From positions 1 to 64,000 of the forward strand of contig CAJNOP010000940.1 of the NCBI GenBank assembly GCA_905250075.1: a stretch of 64,000 nucleotides of DNA. Direction: 5' to 3'. The stretch comes from Rotaria sp. Silwood1. Its lineage: Eukaryota; Rotifera; Eurotatoria; Philodinida; Philodinidae. Positions 26,825-39,600 of this stretch are shown here, in pieces. The position numbers and the translations under genes were made by a program. Positions within the stretch are counted from its first letter, which is position 1. Each line of letters begins with the position of its first letter. The notes under the pieces were generated by a model. The model saw only the letters and a list, made by a program, of their open reading frames with translations. It searched no databases and had not been told where the DNA came from.

Positions 26825-27509
26825 ATTAACGAACAATCAATAGGACTCATTTTATCTAAAATTTTTTCCGCCTTCCCCACTTCTTGCCTATAGAACTTGT
26901 AGTCAGTCAATTGATGTAGTGTAACACTATACTTTTATTACTTTATCCATAATAAAAAAAAAAAACAATTAGTCTTATTTAGTACTAATCTTAAAGGTTA
27001 AAATACTAAAATAAATTTTTTTAAAATATTTATAAAAAATAACTATACTAATCAAAATAACAAAAAAATTGTTGCCACATTTCTAAACAAAAAAAAACTC
27101 TATTAGCATTAACAAACAATGTTCTTATGCAAATAATCAATATATATATATGTAGAACAATTTGCTATGAATCATAGAGTACTTATTGATACTTTTAACA
27201 TCATAGAACTGAAAATAATTATTTTATTTATGCTTCACAATAAATTCTATATGATGAAAATGAACAATTTAAATAATGGTTTTGATTATTAAAATGATGC
27301 CATTTCATAAATGTTCTGTTTCTAGTTCATTTTTATTTATTTAATCTCATTTCAACTTCAACCGATACAAAAGAAAAAAAAAATCAGAAAGTATTTTTCT
27401 ATAGTACAGTAAATGCTGATTGCAGATGAATAATTCAATAGACTAAATCATTTAGTTTTATTTTTCGAATATAGAACATAGTCAATATTTACATGGAACA
27501 AAAAAAAAA
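26825..27509. other. MDH1 and TMEM243 3' flanks (convergent)
   Basis: AT-rich 3' sequence. AATAAA-type signals after MDH1 (for example near 26950) and T-rich sequence upstream of the TMEM243 stop are consistent with 3' ends of two converging transcripts. No gene is seen. Confidence 0.4.
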
Positions 27510-28038
27510 CTATTTTCCACTTATGATAAGATTAGCACAAATACATAATAATATAATAACAGCTGTATTAAAAAATAACATATTACGAAAACGTGGTTCT
27601 AATTCACCTGAACGATACCAAAATGCCTATAATAATTAAATTGTAAAAACAAAAGAAGCAAAACAATCTCTTTTTTATAAGTACTTACTAAACATAAATG
27701 TGAACAAAGAAGTAGAATAAGACAGATATTTAAAAAAATATGTGTACCACTAATATGTTTAAAAAGAAACATGCCAACAAATGTTGCCTAAATAAAATAA
27801 ATATTTTCAAAAAAAAAAATTTTGTTATGTTCATCAAAAACAAATTACTAGAACAAAAACAGTCGTAACAGCTGTAATAATGATGAATGAAATTCGATCC
27901 TAATAGATATAAAAACAAATTTTAACTATATAAATATTAATAAGAATTAAATCATTTTCGTTTTTTTTTTACTAGAGATCTTGTTTCACCAAAAAGTGGT
28001 CGATCAACAAGATCAGCATAAGCTGAACTCGATGCCAT
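27510..28038 (-). CDS. TMEM243: TMEM243-like four-helix membrane protein
   Basis: Four small reverse-strand exons, from ATG at 28038 to TAG at 27510, give a protein of about 110 residues. Exon 1 encodes MASSSAYADLVDRPLFGETR, whose DRPLFGET matches the N-terminal signature of TMEM243. The following exons supply hydrophobic helices (ISFIIITAVTTVFVL; VGMFLF; FLNICLILLLCSHLC; AVIILLCICANLII) and the family motif FWYRSGELEPRFRN between the third and fourth. Length and order agree with the human protein, which has no well-defined molecular function. No single exon is long enough to stand out as an ORF, so the gene is recognised only by assembling the exons. Confidence 0.85.
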
Positions 28039-29561
28039 AGTCCAAGAAAATAGATATTATTTTAAATGTACTCGAACGATAGCACTATGTGTGTTTTCTT
28101 TTTATTTAAAATAAATGAATCATAGAGTCATATGTGATAGGTTATTTTGAACCAATAGAATCCAATCTATATTTTTCTTTACTCATGATTTTATCCGACA
28201 TGGTTGCACTCCATCGTTCAACATTTTTCTAGTACAATCTAAGGATGATATTCATCAATCAAAAAGTTCCTTAGTTAATGTAAAAAAGAAGAAGAATCTA
28301 ACCGAATAGTAATTCAATTTCACTGTAAACAATGTAATCATACATTATAAAAAAAAACCAAACTTTTGCTTGTCATTTGTATGAATAAAATGTTGCAATG
28401 ATTCGATGACATTCATATTTAAGAATCTTTGTTTTATCGTCGATTTAATTCCTTGAAGATGGACAGCATATATATACGTTTGGTTTCGAAACAACTCGTG
28501 CACACCTCGTATAGTGTAACAGAAACTATAATGATTTCAATAGATTGAGATCACAAGACTAAAAACGTGTTCGTAACACCATCGCTATCGTGAGCATTTT
28601 TGTAGTCGGTGAAGTAGGCATTCGAGTCTATGTAATTTACGTACTAGAAATTTATTTGAACTATGTTACGAAGATTCATGTCTCGAGATGATACAAACGT
28701 TTTTGAATAAATCGTTTATTGTTCTTATGTTAATGAAAACATTATTGCTGAAAATTGAGATCACTTCGCACAAACATTTATGTGATCTTTTGTGAGTTTT
28801 CGTTTTTGTTGACTAAACAAATGTGTCAAAATGGATCATTTTCTGTTGTGTGACGATATGAAGAATGAACAATCGGAAAATACGTAGATAGATGTTCTTG
28901 TACTGTCTTATTCACGCATCGAAGAAGGTAATGAATTTGTATTGAAATAACTTTGACCTTCTTCGATACATGAATAAGACAATACAAGAACGTCTATCTG
29001 TGACTGATGTATATATGAGAGACAACTAAAACAAATCCCGTAAGATGATATGAATAGTTTCGTAAAGATCAAAAAAACATTGAAGACGAAGAACAATCTA
29101 TCAGAACAGTAATTCACAGTATATCTTTTCATGATCATTTTTGAAGTCAACTGTTACGATGTAGAACTAGTCGTAATCTTTTTCGGTTTATGATGATCGG
29201 AGACTATTCGTTGGATGATGCTATGGTTTAGGTTAGTTAGTGTTTGAAGTTTGTCAACTGTAATATGAGAATCATCATTAATAAAATAATGGATGAAAAC
29301 AAAATTGGAGTTGAACAGCAATGATCGTAACTCGAATATCATAGCAAATGTAAAATGCTGAAATTTTATAGAATTATAGGGCATATTTTGGAGTAACCCC
29401 TAAATATATATAGAAATGCTTTTGCCACTACTCTTGGTATACTCTACATATATTATCTATATTCATTCACATCCGAAAAAGTAACACAAATTCAAAAGTA
29501 TTTTTTCAAATGAATATGAAGTTCTAACTTGATTAAAATGTCATTTTTCACAAATATTAGT
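28039..29561. other. Intergenic with one hairpin
   Basis: Upstream flank of TMEM243. Apart from the inverted repeat at 28886-28999 no gene or repeat was recognised. ORFs at 28908-29384 (-) overlap the hairpin or are low-complexity and are not called. Confidence 0.4.
28886..28999. repeat. Short inverted repeat, about 44-bp arms
   Basis: AGATAGATGTTCTTGTACTG ... CATCGAAGAAGGT on the left pairs with ACCTTCTTCGATACATG ... CAAGAACGTCTATCT on the right with only a few mismatches, around a loop of about 28 nt. It may be a miniature inverted-repeat element or a hairpin-RNA precursor; sequence alone cannot decide. Confidence 0.65.
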
Positions 29562-29978
29562 AAGTCTTAACTTATCATTATCCTCAAACTTCATTCATGA
29601 ATGGAAAAGCAAATATATTTATTATTCAACATCACAATTTGTTGTACAATATGCTTCAATAATAAGTCCACCAACTAAATTCAATCAATTAGCATTATCA
29701 AATATTTATTTACGAAGTATTGATTTAGCACAGATCATTGCTGAATGCCATCATTAAGACATGGATAAAAAAATCTACACTTGGTCTACAATATACAAAA
29801 AAACAATAGATAAAATGAGACAATTATATTCAATATGGTTTGATGAATCTGATTATCTTTATATACATTGTTTTAGTTATGATCAAGCACTTACACCACA
29901 ATAATTTTTGATACATGTTGATGATGAATAAATGACAAATATAAAAATCATTAACATCGGAGAAATTGTTCGAATATA
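29562..29978 (+). pseudogene. Coding-like remnant interrupted by stops, unrecognised
   Basis: One frame stays protein-like over about 415 bp (NFIHEWKSKYIYYSTSQFVV, PTKFNQLALSNIYLRSIDLA, TIDKMRQLYSIWFDESDYLY) and is broken by TAA at 29755 and further stops near 29902 and 29929. Codon choice and residue composition resemble the AT-rich genes of this genome. No family was recognised. It may also be an exon pair whose intron boundary I failed to place. Confidence 0.35.
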
Positions 29979-32380
29979 AAGTTAAATTCTAAGTTTGAAA
30001 TAATAAATCATTGATTGCTTGTTTTTCTATTCTTTAGATGTAATGCTTTGTGTGGAAGTTTAATTATCGGTGGGGCTTTGGTATCGCAGGATCATAAAAA
30101 GACCTAGATCAACACCCATACCCTAAGCTGTCTATCATGATCTATGATTGCGAGGACGTTGTCAAGGTATCTGTCATCGTCTGTGATAGTCTATCAATAA
30201 AATCTGTCGTGGTCTATGATATTTCTATAGTAGTATCTTTTCTGCTTTGTTGGAAGAAAAAGTGCAGCCAAATTTCTACCTCTACACGTCAACACACCTT
30301 TCAGATCGTGTTCCATAAGAGATTGTAAAAATGTATAGGTTAAATTCTAGAATGCTAGTTTGATAGACATATCAATATTTGTATTCCGAACACAGGGACT
30401 ATTTTCATTAGAAGTTTATGAGATAGATTTTGCAATGTATTCATGTAAGTTTTAAAAAATATTCAAGACATAACAATATGAAGGCATGAATGAAGAATAA
30501 CTTTGACGACTAACTCGGAACTCACTTTGTAGCTTCATAGAGAAGAAGGTCTTGCAAGAAAATGTGAAGAAATGTAAGTTTCTCTGTACGATGCAAAAGG
30601 GAAAAATCACATTTCACGTATGGTAAAATTACGTCAAAAGAAATTTAAAGTAGCTCGAAGTGCTCTCAAGTAATTCAAATTAACTTCGAGTATAAAGTTT
30701 GCTTTTTTTTGCTCTTTAGTGCAACGACTAAAAATATTAACGACCAAATAACTATGATGAAATTTAAGCTACCATTTCATTCATAAACTACATCGACACT
30801 TTTCTTAAGCAAGGTCTAAACGTATCGTGTGATGCTTTGAATTTCTTGTCTTATCTTCTGTATTTGCTCATTCATTTTTTCATAGGGATATCTACTTTTG
30901 AATAGATCTTTAGGTCTATTTATTGATTTATCTTCGCTTTTGAAATTAGATTTTTCTACATTAGTAGTTACCACTTGATGAGATTTATGAAAAATCGAAA
31001 CATTCTTTTTTGATTTGTCGTAATAACTTTAAAATGAGAAAATATAGTGATTTTAAGAGTGAGGTGAGTGTGGACGTGGATGGCATGAGCATCGGTGCAG
31101 GAGAAGAGACTATATAGAATTATATTCACCTTCCTCCAACACTCATGCGAATTTTTTTATCTGCTAGATGTTTTTGTCTTTTAGATACACTGTATTGTAG
31201 TTTGCGTGATATATGCATTTACATCTTGTGGATATTGCTGCGTGTGGATGAAGACAAGACTTGCTTCACTTGTTCCTTGCTCAACATAAGAAACTGATTT
31301 GGCAAAACTTATTCGTCTTTTGCCAACGTCAAAAGTGGTATAGCAAGATGGCAGATGATATTATTATTATTTGATGGATCAATTTCAGAATAAACCTATT
31401 GAGCAACACTCAATCTCAATGGCCGACCTCGAATAATGAAAATTAGATCAAGCATAGATGATCGGTATGAACAATCGACCGTATCAAACTGCAATATAAA
31501 TAAATATTCATTCAGATCATTGAATGTATTTTTATAGTGGTAGTTACTGTTGAGTTGTAAGTGGGAGTCGCCTGTTGAAAGCGTGTAATGTCCGAAAATG
31601 GTCCGATAATAGATGTTGTGCGAGGGTTGATAACTGCTTCACAGTCACCATTACACAAATTCAGTGTATCAGCCTTAAGGCTAAACAACATGAAGCAGAA
31701 CTTTGATAAATATAATTGAGTTTGATAATAACTTATTTACCCATTCAATCCAATTTGTCATGCTTGTTCATGTTGTTTGGTCGCATTAGCATGAATGATT
31801 TCATTTTCGAAGAGTTGAGAATCAACACTACCGAAGAAAATCTCCTCGTCTCTTGGATGTTATGGATTCCTAAATTAGTCTTTTTTTTGTCAATAGTGGT
31901 CACAAAAATCAATAATTCATAGGGATCAAGCCAAAATGAAACTATTGGTTGATCCATAAGTCTTTGATGCCAAAGACTGACAACAAGTGGTTTCATGTGT
32001 TCTCAAGAAAGCGAATAAAGTCCTAAACCTAATGAAGCAACATTTTTCAAATGGTCATATGTCTGCATGGGAAAAACTCAATATTTACTGCAGATACCAT
32101 TAGATGGAATATTGTTCGAAATACTTGAAAAAGTAATCACAACAACGTAGTGATGTCCAATAGTAAAGAATTTAGATAGTTGTCATTAGCATATTTGAAA
32201 GAGACAAAAAACAAAGAATGTTCTCACTTACCGAAACACTATCGATGCTGATAAGACTCGATATGCTTGTTCCATCCACGTAGGTTATCGAAAGTATGTT
32301 GCTGTATAGAAGACGTCTGAAGGTCGATGATGTCGATGCATTGAATTTATCAACAAACATTATTTACCAGAAAAAGATAG
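29979..32380. other. Intergenic, no gene seen
   Basis: A weak, degenerate TGTGGG-like/CCCACA-like dyad lies at about 31061-31146, and a run of variants of TCTATCATGATCTATGAT near 30130-30230. The ORFs at 31716-31996 overlap on opposite strands without any domain and are not called. Confidence 0.4.
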
Positions 32381-32382
32381 TA

Positions 32383-32629
32383 CAGTCCTCGTCAAATATT
32401 CTGGGACACATAAGAATCACAGTCTGAAATTTTCTCTTCTCACATCGATTAAAGTTTTTATCTATTTTTGTTTTTTTATGTAAAAGCCAGAAGCTTTGCG
32501 TTTGTACAATGGAAAATGAAAGCTTGACCAATAACCGTGCTTACCTTAGATAAAAATTTTAATCAATGTAAGGAAAGAAAATTTTCGAACAGTTATTTTT
32601 ATATGTCCCAGAACTTTTGGCAAGGATTG
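32383..32629. mobile_element. Tc1/mariner-type MITE, 247 bp
   Basis: Begins CAGTCCTCGTCAAATATTCT and ends with the inverse, TTTTGGCAAGGATTG. The arms extend to about 85 bp each (GGGACACATAAGAATCACAG and ATCGATTAAAGTTTTTATCT, with diverged complements on the right). It is flanked by TA on both sides (32381-32382 and 32630-32631), the target duplication of Tc1/mariner elements. It has no transposase and would have to move in trans. Confidence 0.85.
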
Positions 32630-32953
32630 TATATCACATAATTTTCTCTGAATGTGGATTTTATCAAAATCATTGAAAACAGAATAAAATCATACAGAAA
32701 TAGATCAGCATATCATTCCGGGACTAGTCGATATGGGCTTTGCTGAACAGCGAGTACGAAAAGCACTTGAATGAACGACGTTAGAAAAAAAAGAATCACA
32801 TAGAAAAATATTTTTATACAAGCTTAATATTTTACTTGTTAAGAAATTATTTAGATGATCTTAGGGCCTACTCTAAAACCTTGTGAGCAAATGGCAGAGT
32901 TCGACAAGTGATCACACAAACAATACTACCTAGCAATTACTTAAAACAAACTT

Positions 32954-33313
32954 ATGGCTTTCGAACATCCTCCTATAGATTTACTGTTAGTCAAACAAGT
33001 GATCGATGATAATAATGAAGAAGGTCTTGAACCTAATTCAACTATGTTTTGGTCTATTATGGAAAATTCAAGTATTCAACGAGCACTTAATAATTCAAAA
33101 ATATTTTTACGTAGATTCTTATGATTTATAATAATTGATGCCATATAAATGAAAATTTTCTATTTCGTTATGCTTCAATTGTATGAAAATTTAAGTTTAA
33201 TAACAATTTATTTAAATGATTTAGACACGAAAACTAATGATTATCATGAGAGAAATTTATTTTGTAATCCTGCAAGTCCAAATGAAAATGATACTGACTT
33301 AAATCATGTATAA
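32954..33313 (+). CDS. Possible two-exon small protein, unrecognised
   Basis: Exon 1 (32954-33110, MAFEHPPIDLLLVKQVIDDN ...) joins across a GT-AG intron in phase to exon 2 (33225-33313), giving 81 residues and a stop. The composition is gene-like and acidic. It precedes the BRCT exon of the PARP4-like gene by about 290 bp, so it might be an independent small gene, a truncated gene, or an alternative 5' part of the PARP4 transcript. No domain is recognised. Confidence 0.35.
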
Positions 33314-33604
33314 TATATTGTCTTTTTTTGATTTGTTTGTCCTTTTATTTGTTACTATAAATAAAATAATCGAGACACAAACCAACTACTAGGTCATAAA
33401 CAAATCATTTCATTGACTTGTGCAAGAACAATATTTCGGATATGTAGTGAAAGAACAGAAAAAAAAATATGCATTAGTCATATTTTTCTCTTTTAGCAGA
33501 CATATTTTCATATCCCATGTGAGTCACTGAGTGTCTTGTGTAGATTTCTATTTTTTTTTGCGATAAAAGATATTAACGGTATATTCACTCTTAACATAAC
33601 AACA

Positions 33605-36600
33605 ATGTCATCGTCTTTATCACCATTGAGTGGTAAAACATTTGTACTTGAACTTGCTCGAGATATTCGTTTCAAAGCTAAACAAGATCTAATCAATTAC
33701 TTATATGAACAAAATGCTCGTATTTCATATAGTTTAACAGCTAGTGTATGTTTCAATTAATTTCATATAGTTAAATATAATTAAATTTATTTTTTTCTAG
33801 ACTGATTATGTTTTAGTTTCGAATGATATTGATACCTATAAAACTCGTCGAGCTAAACAGCTCGGTATACCATTGATAAATGTTGAATATATTTATGAAT
33901 ATCGTAATTTATCTAAAGAAAATCAATCTATTGATATTAAACGATTTATTGTAACATCAGCAGAAGATAAAGAAAATTTTTCAAAAAGTGGTACTATACC
34001 TGTCACAGGTTAAAAAGAAAACAAGAAGATTTCATAGTAATTTATAAAAGTTAACTTTGTTTTTTTTTCTCATTGGTAAAGGAAGTCTTTCAGGTAGTAC
34101 AACAAAACCTATTAAATTAGACGTATCAAAAATAAAAATTTGGAATTCTGATGATGTTGAATTACCACAATTTGATGAATTAACATATGCTGAAATTGGC
34201 AAATGGGCAATATTTAAAGTAAATATTTATTTGAAAATAAATTAGATGTTAATTTATTTTTTTTGTGAAATAGGAAACAAATGAAAATTCTGATATTTAT
34301 TTTGTTCTTGAACTTCAAATTATTCCTGAAGAATATAATAATCAAATGAATAATGATTATCGATTAAGATTTCGTTATGAAAAACAAACAATAATAAATT
34401 CCAAAGGTATAATATCATTAATTCAATATGCATTTAGTAATGATATTAATGAATTACATCAATTATTTGCTTTATATTATTATCATATTGCAACAAAAAT
34501 TTATTTCATTTTTTGTTTTTTCTTCGTTACTCGAAATAATTTTTTAGTCATTATTTTTTCATCGTATTGATACACAAATGTTTGATGATAATGTTTGTCA
34601 ATTAATTGAATCTCTTTGGATTGAATCAATTGGTGATTTAAATAAAATACTTTCTGTACAGCCAGAAACAATTGCTCTTAAAACAGTAGGAAAAAAGAAC
34701 ATATATTAAAAAATCTTAATGAATATTTTATATCTATTAGATTATTGAAGCTGAAGCTGCTTTACTTGAAATTAAAGTTGATAGTAAATCATCATCAGAA
34801 GCTGAAAATTATTTCTATTCATGTATTCCTCATCATAAATCATTTGTTATCGATCTTATAAATAATCGTCGTGCATTAATTGATAAATTAGATTTATGTC
34901 AGGTAGAATATTTTTTTATCTTCATTTCTTTTTCTAATTTTTTTTTTTTTTTGTTTAAAATTAAGATGTTACGTGATATGGTTACTGTAAATGAATTAAC
35001 AAATTGGAATATAAAAGCATCAATCGAAGCAAAATATCGAGCATTAAAATGTCATATAGAAACAATAAAAAATGATACACATGAATATGCAACAATTAGT
35101 AATATGATTTCTTCATCAACGAATCCGTTTGTATTTTTTTCCGTCATTAATTAACATAAAATGAATTTAAGAAAAGTTTTTTTTTTACAGAAATGAACGA
35201 GTAATTATTCATCAAATTTATAGTGTAGCTAAACAAACAGATGTACTTAATTTTCGTTCAACACTTTTTAATCAAAAACAACTTTTTCATGGATCAAAAT
35301 ATAATAATTTTCTTGGTATTTTATCACGGTAAATTAATCGAACAACAATAAAAAAAAGAAAAATCGTTTTTTTTTATTTGAACTTTTTCTTATTTTAGTG
35401 GTCTTCTTTTGCCAAAAGTGGTTGTTGATGATTTAGGAATTACACGTACTGATATTGGATGTTTAGGATATGGACTTTATTTTTCCGATTCAGGTTCAAC
35501 ATCATTAAAATATACAACATCAAGTATAACACGTCCTGGTCGTCGGTTATTATGTATATCTCAAGTAGCATTAGGAAAATCAGCAAAATTCTATTCATAT
35601 ACACCAAATTTAATTGAACCACCTGAAAATTTTCATAGTACACATGGTGTAAAGAAGACTGATGAAAATAATTCAAAGTTTACAGTGAGAATAAATAGAT
35701 TTTTCAATTAGATTTCTCTAATTATGTTTATTTAGGATGATGAATATGTTATTTATAATCTTGATCAACAACGATTACTCTATATTGTTGAACTTTCATG
35801 GATACCACATGATAAAATGATGGATCAATCACTAACATTATTACCTATTATTCGTGATCCTTTAATAAATCAATCAAAATCTTTGTCAGATGAAGGTAAT
35901 CGGTTTTTTTTTTCGAATCAAATCACAGATGAATCCTATATTCATATTGATATTTAGTTCTAGTTCTCTTCAATTAACTGTAATTGTAATACATATTAAC
36001 TACTAGATAGACGTTTATCGTCTTTCCAGGCGTAGTTCGATGATTTCAAAAACCTGGAATAGGAACTATTAAATTATCCGATAGAAACAAAAATTCTTAT
36101 ATCCATATGAAAAAATCTTCGTTTTTAAGATAAAAGATTTTAGTATACATGTATAATATTACTTTGAGTCTCTCTCTGATACTTTGGTTCCAAATTGATC
36201 AAATAGAATATAAATTCTATTTATGGATTTTGTATCAATTAAAATAAAGCAAGATTTTGATAAGCTTTAGAAAACTATTGCACAAGAAGCATGACCTATA
36301 AATATATAGACGTGAGCAATAAAATTTATTCTATCTTGTAGAGCATTCATCCATCAAGATACTAACATATGGTGAGAAAATTTATTCTTAGAGCTGCATA
36401 TCAGAGAATATAGCTAGTTCAGATTCTGTTTCACTATTCTCTAGAATCATGTAAATTCTAAGCGGATGAATATAAGACATGCTCGCTTATTATCTCATGT
36501 TTATTTTAGTGAATATTCCTTCCACAATTGAAGATGAAGTAATTCAAGTAGTAGAACAAGATTATGGTTTAATTTGTCCATCATCAGGTCAACTTATTCC

Positions 36601-39600
36601 ACTTAAATCTTTTCATATTCGTGCTCAACTTATTGATGTTACTGCTGAAGTAAATTTAAAAAAAAGAAATGAAATTCTTTATAAATTACTTTAGATTGTT
36701 CTTTATCAAGTTTATTATAATACAAGTTCAATTCCAATTGAAGCTAAATATGTATTTCCTCTTGATGAAAATTCTTCTGTTTGTGGTTTTGAAGCTTATA
36801 TTAATAATAAAATAATTAAAGGTGTTGTTAAAGAAAAAGAACAAGCTAAACGTGAATATCGTGAAGCTATTGAAAAAGGTCATGGTGCATATTTAATGCA
36901 TCAAGAACAACCTGAAATATTTAGTGTATCTGTTGGTAATTTACCAGCTAATTGTGAAGTGATTATTAAAATAACATATGTTGCTGAATTATCTATTGAA
37001 AATAATGATATTATATTTCGTTTACCAGCTAAAATAGCTTCATGGCAATCAAAACAAATTTTAGAAATAAAAGATCAAACAATACTTCCATCAATTAATC
37101 TTGAACAAGATAATATTTCAATGAAATCAATTGAATTTAGTCTAAAAACATCTATACGTATGCCATATGAAATAACAAAATTATTTTCACCAACACATCG
37201 ACTTCGTCGAAAAGTCACTGATTGTCTTGCTATGATTGAACTTGTTGATAATGTTTTACTTGAAAAAGATTTTATTCTTTCCATAACATTAAAAAGTGTT
37301 AATTTACCACGAATGCTAAATGAAACATATGCTGTATTAGATACAAATACAAATAATCTATTAGTAGATGAAAATTCTCAAGCATGTATGTTAACATTTT
37401 ATCCAAAATTTGAAATAGTTGATAATCGAAATGAACATGTAGAAATTGTTTTTATTATTGATGTATCAAATTCAATGGATGGAAAACATGTACAACAAGC
37501 AAAACAATTAGCACATTTATTTTTGACAAATATGAAAATTGATAATCAAAATATTTTATTTAATATTATTACATTTGGATCAGGTAAATCAAGGAAAAAA
37601 AAATTTTTTTTTTAATATTTTTTATTCATTTATTTATTTTAGATAATGATGAATGTTTTCCTATTTCATTACCAAATACAAAAGAAAATATTGATAAAGC
37701 TAAATATTTTGTTTTGGTTTGTATTCTTGTTTTTTTAATCTTATCTCATCATACAATATTTATTATAGCATTCACTTGATCATCGTGGTAATACTGATCT
37801 ATTTTCTGTACTTCGTCAATATTCTCTTTTACCATCATCATCAAAATTTGGTCGACAATTTATTCTTCTGTCTGATGGACATATAAATGATCTTAAATCT
37901 ATATTAAAATTATTAGAAAATCAATTATCTATGTATCATGATCGTTTATTTACATGTTCAATTGGTGATACATCTAATAAACATAATTTAAGACAATTAG
38001 CTAATGGAATAAATGGTGGTGGTTTAATAACTATATTCGATTCAAATTATCGTTCAAGATGGAAAACAAAAGTACTTCAAATACTTGAATATATTCATCA
38101 ACCATGTATAACAAATATATCTATTGATTGGTATGGTACTATTGATGATCATCAACAAGAAAAATTTACTAATCAAACACCAAAAATAATTCGATCATTA
38201 TTTAATGGTATGCGTTTAACTGTATATCGTTTTATACAAAATTGTCATAAAGCAACATTAACAGCAACAATAAATAATCAACAATATGTTACAAATGTAT
38301 TTAGTAATAAAATAACTGAAACAAAAGGATGTATATTACATTGTTTAACAGCACGTTCTATTATTCAAGATTATGAAAATGGTTTATTACATAATGATGA
38401 ATGTAAAAATGAACTTATTAAAAAACAATATAAACAAGATTTAATTGAACTTAGTATGAAATATTCTATTGTAAGTTTATTTACAAGTTTTGTAGCTATT
38501 GAAGAACGTAATGGACAAGCACTTGAATCTGATGTTCGATTACTTAATATTATGCTTGAAAATGATATTGATTTACTTTCGTATATTGATTGGGATGGTG
38601 ATAAATCACAAATAGATATAATTAAAAATAAATTAATTAATGCTAAACTTTTATTTGATAGTGCATCGATAACAAATAAAATTGATTTAGTAAATGAATA
38701 TGAAAATCTTTGTCAAACTATATCATATCGTTTTGGTGGTGATGCAAAATATGATTTAATGTTAACAATAATTGATACATATAGAATAACATTAAAAGAA
38801 AAAGAAAAAGCTCGAAAATTAGAAGAAAATATGCAACAAGGTAATGTATGAAAATTTTGAATTAAAATTATTAATTAGTATATAATAAATATGAATAGAT
38901 TTAATGAATGAAATACATAATACAACAGCTGATGAAAGAAAAATATTAGAAAAACGATTAAATGAAATTAATAAGCGTATTGAAAATGAATTATCGTAAG
39001 TTGTATATATAAAGAAATGTTATGTTCTTATGATTATTTTTTATTAGAATGGTTTTAGATGATCAAATTATAACTTCTGAAAAATCAGAAGACGAAGAAG
39101 AATGCGAAAATGAGTTATATGACGAGAACATATCATATAATGACGTACTTGGTAGTGCATTAGAAAGGCTTAGATGTGTAAGTTAATTCTATAGAATGTA
39201 TGAAAAATTTTTTGAATTAATCCTAGAAGATGGCTCTTGAGATGAATACATGTATCTCTAATCAGAATAAGAAAATAGACAAAATATCAAATCTAACATC
39301 GCTTTCCTCAAGTAAGTTTACTTTATTCAAAACATAGTTATAAATATATTCATGCTACATATGTTTTCTTTTTGCATGATTAAGATGTGAAAGGAGCTGA
39401 ACCAGAGACGGATGATAGTGAAGGCGATGATATGGGTTTTAGTTTATTTGATAATGGTGTAAGCTCGACGATGATGGACAAAATCTCTGAGCAACAGAAA
39501 ATAAGTGCTGCTCCTTCAAAGATAAAAAATATGAAATATTCTGAAAAAACAACTGGGAAAGAAAAAGAAACAATTTATACAATAAAAGATTATTCAAAAG

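Noticed and set aside
31061..31146. Possible additional TGTGGG/CCCACA dyad at 31.1 kb
   Set aside because: Too degenerate (GAGGTGAGTGTGGACGTGGA / CACCTTCCTCCAACACTCAT) to list with the clear set; kept only as a note.
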